Source: Defluviimonas sp. SAOS-178_SWC (lineage in GTDB: Bacteria > Pseudomonadota > Alphaproteobacteria > Rhodobacterales > Rhodobacteraceae). Taken from it: a stretch of 64,000 bases of DNA. The stretch is taken from the NCBI RefSeq assembly GCF_039830135.1, contig NZ_CP156081.1, positions 4,016,001 to 4,080,000 of the forward strand, in the 5' to 3' direction. A program made the translations under genes and the position numbers. A model generated the notes under the pieces. That model saw only the letters and a program-made list of their open reading frames with translations. It did no database searches and was not told the origin of the DNA. Numbering within the stretch: the first letter of the stretch is position 1; each line of letters opens with the position of its first letter. Shown here piece after piece: positions 19,009 to 26,560 of the stretch.

Positions 19009-20289
19009 CTAGTTGCAGCGCTCGGCGATGTTGTTTTCCGAAGCGAAGGCCGCGGAATCCTCGGCGACCAGCGGGTCGATCACGTCGGTGTCGGCCGCGA
19101 TCCAGTCCGAGGCCTGGTTCCACTTCTTGGCGGCGGCATCCCACTGGAAGATCATCGCCGTGCCCGGACCGCCGTGATCGGCGCAGGATGCGGAGATCGG
19201 CTGGGCGAAGCCCGGCAGGCCAAGTTCCGTCAGCCGCTCCTCGGTGAGGTTCAGGGCCTCGAACCCGTCGCGGACCTGCGCCGGGTTGACGGCCGACGTG
19301 CCGGCGAGTTCCTGTGCCTTGCGGATCGCTTCGGAGATCGTCATTGCCGCGTACATGCCGCGGGAATAAAGGACGTTGCCGGGGTTCGATCCGTCGCCCG
19401 CCGCCTTGCCCGCGTCATAGACGTATTGCTTCAGGTCGGCATAGACCGGGTAGTCGCCGCCGGTCCCGTGGAACGAGATCATCTTGTAGCCGTTGGCGCC
19501 GTCTCCGGCCGGCAGCACGTCGTTCTCGGACCCCGACCACCAGATGCCGTAGAAGTGATCCATCGGATACTTGATGTTCACGGCTTCCTGGATGGCGACG
19601 GCGTTCATCACGCCCCAGCCATACATGATCACGTAATCCGGCTTGTCGCGGCGGATCTGGAGCCACTGCGACTTCTGCTCCTGCCCCGGATGATCGACCG
19701 GGACTTCGACGAACTCGAAGCCGTGCTTCTTCGCCAGTTCCTGCAGCGTGCGGATCGGCTCCTTGCCGTAGGCCGAGTTGTGGTAGACGAGGGCGATCTT
19801 CTTGCCCTGAATGTTGTCGCCGTTCTGGGACAGGATATCCTTGATGATGATCGACGCACCGTCCCAGTAGTTGGCCGGGTAGTTGAAGACATTGGCGAAG
19901 ACCTTACCGTTGGCGGCCGAGGTCCGGCCATAGCCCGGCGTGTAAAGCGTGATGCCGTCAGCCGTCACTTTCGGAATGAGCTGATAGGTGATCCCGGTCG
20001 AGAGCGGGTTGTAGACCAGCGCGCCGTCGCCCTTGGTCGCCTCGTAGCATTCGACGCCCTTTTCCGTGTTGTAGGCCGTCTCGCATTCCGGCACCGCGAC
20101 CTTTTCGCCGCCGATCCCGCCGTCACGTTCGTTCAGGAGGGTGAAGTAGTCGTTGAACCCGTCCGCGTAGGGAATGCCGTTCGCCGCATAGGCGCCGGTG
20201 CGGTAGCTCAGGTTGGGCACGTTCAGTTCCGCCATCGCGGGCGTCGCGACGGCGAGCGCGAGGGCGATGGCTGTCAGGGTCTTCTTCAT
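19009..20289 (-). CDS. ABC transporter substrate-binding protein, LivK type
   Basis: 426-aa periplasmic binding protein of the branched-chain amino acid (HAAT) class. Signal peptide 1-20 (MKKTLTAIALALAVATPAMA). The mature part begins NVPNLSYRTGAYAANG and has the type-I bilobal pattern, including DGFNDYFTLLNERDGGIGG, the family's N-terminal lobe motif. GGGAGGAGA precedes the ATG. The frame stays open much further upstream, but the signal peptide and ribosome site fix the start. The ligand cannot be read from sequence; the flanking CoA ligases suggest a carboxylate rather than a plain amino acid. Confidence 0.93.
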   Translation of the reverse strand: MKKTLTAIALALAVATPAMAELNVPNLSYRTGAYAANGIPYADGFNDYFTLLNERDGGIGGEKVAVPECETAYNTEKGVECYEATKGDGALVYNPLSTGITYQLIPKVTADGITLYTPGYGRTSAANGKVFANVFNYPANYWDGASIIIKDILSQNGDNIQGKKIALVYHNSAYGKEPIRTLQELAKKHGFEFVEVPVDHPGQEQKSQWLQIRRDKPDYVIMYGWGVMNAVAIQEAVNIKYPMDHFYGIWWSGSENDVLPAGDGANGYKMISFHGTGGDYPVYADLKQYVYDAGKAAGDGSNPGNVLYSRGMYAAMTISEAIRKAQELAGTSAVNPAQVRDGFEALNLTEERLTELGLPGFAQPISASCADHGGPGTAMIFQWDAAAKKWNQASDWIAADTDVIDPLVAEDSAAFASENNIAERCN

Positions 20290-20357
20290 CGGGTTCTCCT
20301 CCCATGGAATGGATCGGTTGGCCGGCCGGTCGCCGGTCTTGTGGTTGGGCAGCCCCC

Positions 20358-21434
20358 CTAGTGCGGGAAGGGCCAAAGCCGGAGTTTCTCTTTCGCGAGC
20401 CGCCAGAGCTGCGCCATGCCGTGCGGCTCGGCGATGAGGAAGATCACGATCAGCGCGCCGACGATCATCAGCTCGATATGCGCGGCGAGGTCGGTCGCCC
20501 AGCCGAGCTGGCCGACGAGGATGTTCTTCAGCAGAACCGGCAGAAGGACGAGGAAGGCGGCCCCCGCGAAGCTGCCGAAGATCGAGCCGAGCCCGCCGAT
20601 GATCACCATGAAGAGGATGAGGAACGACTTCTGGATGCCGAAGGCCTCGCCCACCTCGACCGCGCCGAGATAGACCGAGAAGAAGAGCGCCCCGGCGATG
20701 CCGATATAGAAGGACGAGATTGCGAAGGCGGAAAGCTTCGTCGTCAGCGGGTTCACCCCGATGATCTCGGCCGCGATATCCATGTCGCGGATCGCCATCC
20801 ACTTGCGGCCCACGGTTCCCCGGGTGAGGTTCCGCGCGAGCCAGGCGAGGCCGAAGAGGATCACGAGGCAGAAGAGATACTTCGCCTGGGCGGTGGTCTG
20901 CGCGCCGGTCACGGCATGGCCGAGGATCGTGCGTTCCGGCGCCGAGATCTGGCCGGAGGCCGAGTAGTTGTAGAACCACGGCACCTTGTTGAAGAGCCAG
21001 ACAAGGAAGAACTGCGCGGCAAGCGTCGCGACGGCAAGGTAGAAGCCCTTGATCCGCAAGCTGGGCAGGCCGAAGAGGACGCCGACCCCGGCGGTGATCC
21101 CGCCCGCGAGAAGGACGTGGATCAGGATCGAGACTTCGGGAAAGGCGGTCATCAGCTTGTAGCAGGCATAGGCCCCCACCGCCATGAACCCCCCGGTGCC
21201 GAGCGAGACCTGCCCGCAATAGCCGACGAGGATGTTCAGCCCGATCGCCGCGATCGAATAGATCAGGAACGGCACGAAGACGGCGTTGGCCCAGTAGTCG
21301 TTGATCAGGAACGGGACGACCCCGAAGGCCACCGCCAGCACGGCATAGTAGCGCCAGCGGTCGAACTTGATCGGAAAGGTCTGGCTGTCGTCCACATAGG
21401 ACGTCTTGAAGTCGCCTGCCTCGCGGTAGAACAT
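20358..21434 (-). CDS. ABC transporter permease, LivM type
   Basis: 358-aa inner-membrane permease with about ten hydrophobic segments and the LivM hallmarks IYSIAAIGLNILVGYCGQVSLGTGGFM (residues about 61-87; first part quoted) and ALLFSVYLGAVEVG further on. It pairs with the LivH-type permease 1 kb upstream. Its ATG overlaps the stop of the preceding 108-aa ORF (TAATG), and its GGAGGAG ribosome site lies inside that ORF's last codons. 68 bp separate it from the binding-protein gene. Confidence 0.93.
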   Translation of the reverse strand: MFYREAGDFKTSYVDDSQTFPIKFDRWRYYAVLAVAFGVVPFLINDYWANAVFVPFLIYSIAAIGLNILVGYCGQVSLGTGGFMAVGAYACYKLMTAFPEVSILIHVLLAGGITAGVGVLFGLPSLRIKGFYLAVATLAAQFFLVWLFNKVPWFYNYSASGQISAPERTILGHAVTGAQTTAQAKYLFCLVILFGLAWLARNLTRGTVGRKWMAIRDMDIAAEIIGVNPLTTKLSAFAISSFYIGIAGALFFSVYLGAVEVGEAFGIQKSFLILFMVIIGGLGSIFGSFAGAAFLVLLPVLLKNILVGQLGWATDLAAHIELMIVGALIVIFLIAEPHGMAQLWRLAKEKLRLWPFPH

Positions 21435-21760
21435 TAGGTGGCTCCTCCATCATCAGCGTATTGGATTAGCAGGTGCGAAATCTCTCTAACCGCGCTTTCG
21501 CTGGTGTAGAGTGACCCCATCGCCAAGGCGCGGTTCAGCATCTTTCTCCGAAACGGGTAGGTACTCGTGTCGTCGGAGAGCATTTGAAGTTGTGAAAGCA
21601 TGAATACCAGCGCCGCATCATATTCGTTTCCGCCGTTTTTGCGGATCATTTTGCAGACGCGTCGCATCGTTACCGGCTGACCGGGACCAACCGGATCGTA
21701 CTCGTACTTCTCCTTAAGAACCCGCAGAACCTTTCCACCGAAGACCAAACCTGCAAACAT
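21434..21760 (-). CDS. Orphan 108-aa protein inside importer operon
   Basis: Not recognised. Basic N-terminal half (KVLRVLKEKYEYDP, MRRVCKMIRKNGG), helical C-terminal half (FMLSQLQMLSDDTSTYP, SAVREISHLLIQYADDGG), no signal peptide or membrane span; probably a small cytosolic or nucleic-acid-associated protein. An AAAGGA ribosome site lies 8 bases before the ATG. Its stop overlaps the LivM start (TAATG), so it is translationally coupled. Base composition is visibly lower in GC than the neighbours (roughly half G+C over long stretches), which suggests recent acquisition into the operon. Confidence 0.65.
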   Translation of the reverse strand: MFAGLVFGGKVLRVLKEKYEYDPVGPGQPVTMRRVCKMIRKNGGNEYDAALVFMLSQLQMLSDDTSTYPFRRKMLNRALAMGSLYTSESAVREISHLLIQYADDGGAT

Positions 21761-21772
21761 GATCGCATCCTT

Positions 21773-21871
21773 TTAATCATAGCCAAAAGCGGCACTCCTA
21801 ATCAGTTTCACAGGTACCTTTATACAATCCGGACGAGAGACCCGTAAATTTCGGTTTTCCAAGCATTTCAT
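21773..21871 (-). CDS. Possible 32-aa coupled peptide
   Basis: The frame starts at an ATG overlapping the VOC gene stop (TGATG) and uses AAGGAG seven bases upstream, inside the VOC gene. It begins MKCLENRNLRVSRPDCIKVP and ends RSAAFGYD, 12 bases before the 108-aa ORF. A+T-rich like that ORF. It could be a genuine small protein or the truncated remnant of whatever was inserted here. Confidence 0.4.
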   Translation of the reverse strand: MKCLENRNLRVSRPDCIKVPVKLIRSAAFGYD

Positions 21872-22245
21872 CAGCCAAACTCCTTCGCATTGCCGGGAAA
21901 GTCGTCGCCCTGCGGCCGGACCAGACAGAACCGATGCCCGGTCGGCGCCTCCATCACGATCCAGGTCTTGATCCGCGCGACCTCTTTTGCGCCCAGCGCC
22001 TTCAGCCGTTCGCATTCCGCGTCGCGGTCGTCGGTCTCGATGTCGAGATGGACGCGCGGTTCGTGGTCCACCGCCTGCAACAGGACGCGCGGGTAGCCTG
22101 TATGGTCGTCGAAGACGGCGTATTTGCCGCGCTCGTCGATCTCGCCCTTCCTGCCGAGCATGGCCGACCAGAAGCCCACGGCCTCGGTCAGGTCGTCGGT
22201 CTTGCAGTCGATGCAGACGACGCCGATGCGGGAACGGTGGCTCAT
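21871..22245 (-). CDS. VOC/glyoxalase-family protein
   Basis: 124-aa protein of the vicinal-oxygen-chelate fold: RIGVVCIDCKTDDLTEAVGFW at the N-terminus, VHLDIETDDRDAECERLKALGA in the second half (first 20 residues shown in part) and a C-terminal VMEAPTGHRFCLVRP. This pattern fits small glyoxalase/bleomycin-resistance-like proteins. It is embedded in the importer operon, overlapping the small membrane gene by ATGA. It may modify the imported compound or its CoA ester; the substrate is unknown. Confidence 0.8.
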   Translation of the reverse strand: MSHRSRIGVVCIDCKTDDLTEAVGFWSAMLGRKGEIDERGKYAVFDDHTGYPRVLLQAVDHEPRVHLDIETDDRDAECERLKALGAKEVARIKTWIVMEAPTGHRFCLVRPQGDDFPGNAKEFG

Positions 22246-22496
22246 GCCTGCCCCTCCGGCTGGCGGTGATGCTCGCGCGGGACCTGCTTCGCCGGCTTGG
22301 CGTAGCCGGTCGCCTCCGAATGGCGCACCAGCCACAGCCACGCGACGATGCCGATGCCGCCGCCGAGGGCGGCGAGCAGGGCGGCGATGGTCAGGCTCGA
22401 ACCTGCCGTGTCGCTTGTCAGGGCGATGTAGCCGAAGGCCCAGAAGCCGGCCCAGGCGATGACGTTCAGGATCGCGATCAGTTTTTGCACGCTCAT
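22242..22496 (-). CDS. Small two-helix membrane protein of importer operon
   Basis: 84 aa with two hydrophobic helices (about 5-27 and 35-58) and a hydrophilic, basic C-terminus (SEATGYAKPAKQVPREHHRQ). Not recognised as a named family. Its ATG overlaps the LivH stop (ATGA) and its stop overlaps the VOC start, so it is firmly part of the operon. It may be an accessory subunit of the transporter or of unknown function. Confidence 0.7.
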   Translation of the reverse strand: MSVQKLIAILNVIAWAGFWAFGYIALTSDTAGSSLTIAALLAALGGGIGIVAWLWLVRHSEATGYAKPAKQVPREHHRQPEGQA

Positions 22497-23479
22497 ACCC
22501 TCTCGATGATCTTTTCGCCGAAGAGACCTTGCGGCCGGAAGACGAGGAAAAGAAGCGCGAGGACATAGGCGAACCAGTTTTCGGTCGCCCCGCCGATCAT
22601 CGGGCCGATGAGGAATTCGAAGAGCTTTTCGCCCACGCCGATGATCAGCCCGCCGACGATGGCACCGGGGATCGAGGTGAAGCCGCCGAGCATGAGGACC
22701 GGCAGCGCCTTCAGCGCGATGAGCGAGAGCGAGAACTGCACGCCCGACTTGGTGCCCCACATGATCCCGGCGACGAGGGCGACGATCCCGGCGATGGACC
22801 AGACGAGCACCCAGATGAAGCGGAGCGAGATGCCGACCGACAGCGCCGCCTGATGGTCGTCGGCCACGGCACGGAGCGCGCGGCCGTACTTGGTGTATTG
22901 CGAGAAGAGCGTCAGCGACAGCACCAGCAACGCCGCCACCACCGTCGCCACGATGTCGAGGTTGTCGATGAAGAACCCGTAGCCGAAGGCCGCGTCGGTC
23001 ACGCTCTCGACCGTTTCGGAAATCCCCTGCGGCAGGCCGACGTCGAGTTTCTTGATGTCCGCCCCCCACATGATGTCGCCTAGGCCTTCAAGGAAGTAGG
23101 CCATGCCGATCGTCGCCATGAAGAGGATGATCGGCGGCTGGTTCACGAGGTGCTTGAGGACGAATTTCTCGATGATGATCGCCAGAAGCACCATCACCGC
23201 CGCCGTGAGGACGATGGCGACGAGGGCCGGCAACTCCCAGCCGAAATTGTGCAGGTCGGTGCCGAAGACCGCGTTGATCAGATGCGCGAAGGGCACCTGC
23301 CCGTCCTGAAAGCCGACAAGCGTCAGCGCGGCGAAGAGCGCGAGCACGCCTTGCGCGTAATTGAAGATGCCGCTGGCCTTGAAGATCAGCACGAACCCGA
23401 GCGCCACGAGCGAATACATCACGCCCGCCATGAGGCCGTTCAGCGTGACCTCCATCGCATAGAGAAGCTGGTCAGGCAT
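22493..23479 (-). CDS. ABC transporter permease, LivH type
   Basis: 328-aa inner-membrane permease with about eight membrane spans. LivH hallmarks: LNGLMAGVMYSLVALGFVLI (about 13-32) and FKASGIFNYAQGVLALFAA, plus the ATP-subunit contact region RAVADDHQAALSVGI. It pairs with the LivM-type permease downstream. 80 bp separate it from the LivG gene, with GGAGG-like sequence before the ATG. Confidence 0.94.
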   Translation of the reverse strand: MPDQLLYAMEVTLNGLMAGVMYSLVALGFVLIFKASGIFNYAQGVLALFAALTLVGFQDGQVPFAHLINAVFGTDLHNFGWELPALVAIVLTAAVMVLLAIIIEKFVLKHLVNQPPIILFMATIGMAYFLEGLGDIMWGADIKKLDVGLPQGISETVESVTDAAFGYGFFIDNLDIVATVVAALLVLSLTLFSQYTKYGRALRAVADDHQAALSVGISLRFIWVLVWSIAGIVALVAGIMWGTKSGVQFSLSLIALKALPVLMLGGFTSIPGAIVGGLIIGVGEKLFEFLIGPMIGGATENWFAYVLALLFLVFRPQGLFGEKIIERV

Positions 23480-23559
23480 GGCTTGCCTCCGTTCCCGCCG
23501 GGCGGCGCGTGTAGCTACAGGAGAAATACGGATGAACTACGGGGAAACGACAGAAGAAC

Positions 23560-24381
23560 TCAGTCATGCGAGACCCCCAGATAGGCGTCGATGACGTCCT
23601 GGTTGTTCCTGACCTCGTCGGGTGTGCCGTCGCCGATCTTCTTGCCGTAGTCCATCACGACGACCCGGTCGGACAGGTCCATGACCACGCCCATGTCATG
23701 CTCGATCAGCGCGATCGTCGTGCCGAACTCGTCGTTGACGTCGAGGATGAAGCGCGACATATCCTCCTTCTCCTCGACGTTCATGCCCGCCATTGGTTCA
23801 TCAAGGAGGAGGAGCTTCGGCTCGGCGGCAAGCGCACGGGCGAGTTCAACCCGCTTTTTCAATCCGTAGGGCAGCCGGCCGACAGGTGTCTTCCGGATAT
23901 TCTGAATTTCGAGGAAGTCGATGATCTTCTCGACCTTTTCCCGGTGCTCGGTCTCTTCCCGCTGCGCCCCGCCCCACCAGATCGCCTGACCCAGAAGGCC
24001 CGATTTCATCATCGTCAGCCGCCCGGTCATGATGTTGTCGAGGACAGACATCCCATCGAATAGCGCAATGTTCTGGAACGTCCGGGCGATGCCGAGGCGG
24101 GCGACCTGATAGGGTTTCATCGGCCCGCGCTTGTAGCCCTTGAACCAGACCTCGCCTTCCTGCGGCACGTAGAAACCCGAGATGACGTTGAGCATGGAGG
24201 ATTTGCCGGCCCCGTTCGGCCCGATGATGGCGCGAATCTCCCCTTCGCGGATGTCGAAGGAAATATCGGTGATCGCCTTCACCCCGCCGAAGCGCAGAGT
24301 GATGTTCTTCATCTCCATCAGAACGCCGCCGATCTTGCGGCCGTCAGCGGTGGTGTAGCCTTCCGGATTCATTACATTCAT
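23560..24381 (-). CDS. ABC transporter ATP-binding protein, LivG type
   Basis: 273-aa ATPase of the HAAT importer. Walker A is GPNGAGKSS (about 54-62), the signature region is PYGLKKRVELARALA (lacking canonical LSGGQ, common in LivG homologues from this type of cluster), Walker B is LLLLDEPMAGMN, and the switch region is ALIEHDMGVVMDLSDR. It carries the LivG-type insertion around ETEHREKVEKIIDFLEIQ. Overlaps the acyl-CoA synthetase gene by ATGA. Confidence 0.93.
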   Translation of the reverse strand: MNVMNPEGYTTADGRKIGGVLMEMKNITLRFGGVKAITDISFDIREGEIRAIIGPNGAGKSSMLNVISGFYVPQEGEVWFKGYKRGPMKPYQVARLGIARTFQNIALFDGMSVLDNIMTGRLTMMKSGLLGQAIWWGGAQREETEHREKVEKIIDFLEIQNIRKTPVGRLPYGLKKRVELARALAAEPKLLLLDEPMAGMNVEEKEDMSRFILDVNDEFGTTIALIEHDMGVVMDLSDRVVVMDYGKKIGDGTPDEVRNNQDVIDAYLGVSHD

Positions 24382-26357
24382 TCCGCCGCCATCCTTTCCG
24401 GCGCATTGACGACCTTCGCGTCGCGGATCGTCAGCGTCGCCTTGATCTTGCCCTTGCGGCCGTCTTCGTAGGTGACCTCGGTCTCGGTGTAGACGCTGTC
24501 GCTGCCGTCGTAGAGGGCGGCGATGAGGTCGGCGTATTTCTCCTCGATGACCTTGCGGCGGACCTTGCGGGTGCGGGTCAGTTCGCCGTCGTCCGCGTCG
24601 AGTTCCTTGTGCAGGATCAGGAAGCGGTGGATCTGGCAGCCGGCCAGCATCGGGTCGGCGGCGACCGAGCGGTTCACCTCTTCGACATGGCCGGAAACCG
24701 TCTCAAGCACTTGCGGATGCTGGCTCAGTTCCTGGTAGCTCGCATAGGCGATATTGTTGCGCTCGGCCCAGTTGCCGACCGCCGTCAGGTCGATGTTGAT
24801 GAAGGCCGTACACATCGAGCGGTTGGCGCCGAAGACCACGGCTTCGAGGATGTTCGGGTAGAATTTCAGTTTGTTTTCGACGTATTTCGGCGCGAAAAGG
24901 TGCCCGTCGGCCATCTTGCCGACATCCTTCGCCCGGTCGATGATGCGAAGGTGCCCGGTGCCTTCCTCGAAGAACCCGGCGTCACCTGTCGCCACCCAGC
25001 CCTCGACGTCCTTGGTCGAGGCGGTCGACTCGGGATTCTTGTAGTATTCGACGAATGTGCCGGGCGACCGGTAGAAGACTTCGCCGTTCTCGCCGATCTT
25101 CACCTCGACGCCGGGCGACGGCACGCCCACGGTGTCCGACCGCACCTCGCCATCAGGCTGCTGGGTGATGAAGACCGATGCCTCGGTCTGGCCGTAGAGC
25201 TGCTTCAGGTTGATGCCGAGCGAGCGGTAGAAATCGAAGATCTCCGGCCCGATCGCTTCGCCGGCGGTGTAGCCGACGCGGATGCGGCTGAACCCGAGCG
25301 TGTTCTTCAAGGGGCCGTAGACGAGGATATTGCCCAGCCAATAGCGGAACCGGTCCATGCCGGAGACCGGCTTGCCGTCGAGGATCGCCGGGCCGACGCG
25401 GCGCGCGATGGCCATGTAATGATCGAACATCGCCTTCTTCAGCCGCCCGGCATCCTCCATGCGGATCATGACGTTGGTCAGCTGAGTCTCGAAGACGCGC
25501 GGCGGGGCGAAGAAATAGGTCGGCCCGATCTCGCGCAGGTCGATCATCATCGTCGAGGCGTTTTCCGGGCAATTGACCGTGAACCCGGTCCACATCGCCT
25601 GCCCCATCGAGAAGATGAAGTCGCCGACCCAGGCCATCGGAAGATAGGCCACGACCTCGTCGTCGCGCTTGAGATGGTCGAACTCGGCGGAGTTCTTCGA
25701 AGTCTCGATGATGTTGCGGTTCGACAGGACCACGCCCTTCGGCTTGCCCGTGGTACCGGACGTGTAGAGCATCACGCAGGTGTGGTCGTATCCGAGTTCG
25801 GCGATCCGGGCGTCGAGTTCGGCGTCGAAGCGTTGATGCGCTGCTTTCCCCTCGGCGGCGATGTCGGCAAGCGCGTTCATGTGCGAATGGTCGTATTTCC
25901 GCATGCCGCGCTTGTCGAGATAGGCGATGTGCTGAAGCTTGGTGCCCCGGCCCTCAAGGCTTTCCTGCACTTCGAGGACCTTGTCGACCTGCTCCTGATC
26001 GCCGGCCACGACGAAGCGCGCGCCGCAATTCTCGAAGACATAGGTCATCTCTTCGGCGACCGCGTCCTGATAGAGCGGCACCGGCACGGCGCCGCACATC
26101 TGCACGGCCACCATCGACCAGTAAAGCGCGGGGCGGTTGCGACCGATGATTGCGACGTGATCGCCGCGCTCGATCCCGAGCGTCATGAAGCCGAGCGCCA
26201 TCGCCCGGACTTCCTCGGCCGTCTCTGCCCATGTCCAGCTTTGCCAGATGCCGAATTCCTTTTCCCGGAATGCCGGCAAGGCGCCCCACCTGGCCGCGTT
26301 GCGCGCCAGGAGGGCGGGAATGGATTGCAATTCGCGCGAAGTCGCGTTTTGTGACAC
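24378..26357 (-). CDS. Long-chain acyl-CoA synthetase-like AMP-forming ligase
   Basis: 659-aa ANL-superfamily ligase that would adenylate a carboxylic acid and form a CoA thioester. The AMP-binding P-loop is MLYTSGTTGKPKGVV (about 213-227), with the later motifs YGQTEASV and GWVATGDAGFFEEG, then the mobile C-terminal domain (RIIDRAKDVGKMADGHLFAP). The length and the insertions fit the long-chain FadD/Faa group. A GTG at 26357 is chosen because GGGGGAGGA lies 8 bases upstream; a start 16 codons earlier is less likely. First gene of the importer operon and divergent from the histidine kinase gene. Confidence 0.92.
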   Translation of the reverse strand: MSQNATSRELQSIPALLARNAARWGALPAFREKEFGIWQSWTWAETAEEVRAMALGFMTLGIERGDHVAIIGRNRPALYWSMVAVQMCGAVPVPLYQDAVAEEMTYVFENCGARFVVAGDQEQVDKVLEVQESLEGRGTKLQHIAYLDKRGMRKYDHSHMNALADIAAEGKAAHQRFDAELDARIAELGYDHTCVMLYTSGTTGKPKGVVLSNRNIIETSKNSAEFDHLKRDDEVVAYLPMAWVGDFIFSMGQAMWTGFTVNCPENASTMMIDLREIGPTYFFAPPRVFETQLTNVMIRMEDAGRLKKAMFDHYMAIARRVGPAILDGKPVSGMDRFRYWLGNILVYGPLKNTLGFSRIRVGYTAGEAIGPEIFDFYRSLGINLKQLYGQTEASVFITQQPDGEVRSDTVGVPSPGVEVKIGENGEVFYRSPGTFVEYYKNPESTASTKDVEGWVATGDAGFFEEGTGHLRIIDRAKDVGKMADGHLFAPKYVENKLKFYPNILEAVVFGANRSMCTAFINIDLTAVGNWAERNNIAYASYQELSQHPQVLETVSGHVEEVNRSVAADPMLAGCQIHRFLILHKELDADDGELTRTRKVRRKVIEEKYADLIAALYDGSDSVYTETEVTYEDGRKGKIKATLTIRDAKVVNAPERMAAE

Positions 26358-26500
26358 CGATGGTCCTCCCCCGCGCCGTGCGTTGGGCGCGCCGTCTCGC
26401 CGCATGGGCGATTCTTCCGTCGCCGCCAGCGTTGCGCGGCCAGACTAAGTCGTCAAAGATTTCCTGACTTTTTCGCAATCCTTACGAATTGTAACAGGCG

Positions 26501-26533
26501 ACCCTTGCGCCTTCCGTCCAGACGCCCAAGGGT
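26501..26533. repeat. Inverted repeat upstream of histidine kinase gene
   Basis: ACCCTTG (26501-26507) and CAAGGGT (26527-26533) form a perfect 7-bp inverted repeat with 19 bases between, 27 bp before the kinase ATG. It could be an operator or an mRNA leader hairpin. Confidence 0.4.
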
Positions 26534-26560
26534 GCTAGCGATGAGGGCGGAGGAGGGCTT

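Noticed and set aside
18283..20361. 692-codon plus-strand frame opposite livF and the binding-protein gene
   Set aside because: Antisense shadow of clearly identified ABC transporter genes.
19009..21453. Open frame of the binding protein continuing upstream over the livM region
   Set aside because: The signal peptide (MKKTLTAIALALA) and GGGAGGAGA site fix the start at 20289; the upstream part is another frame of livM.
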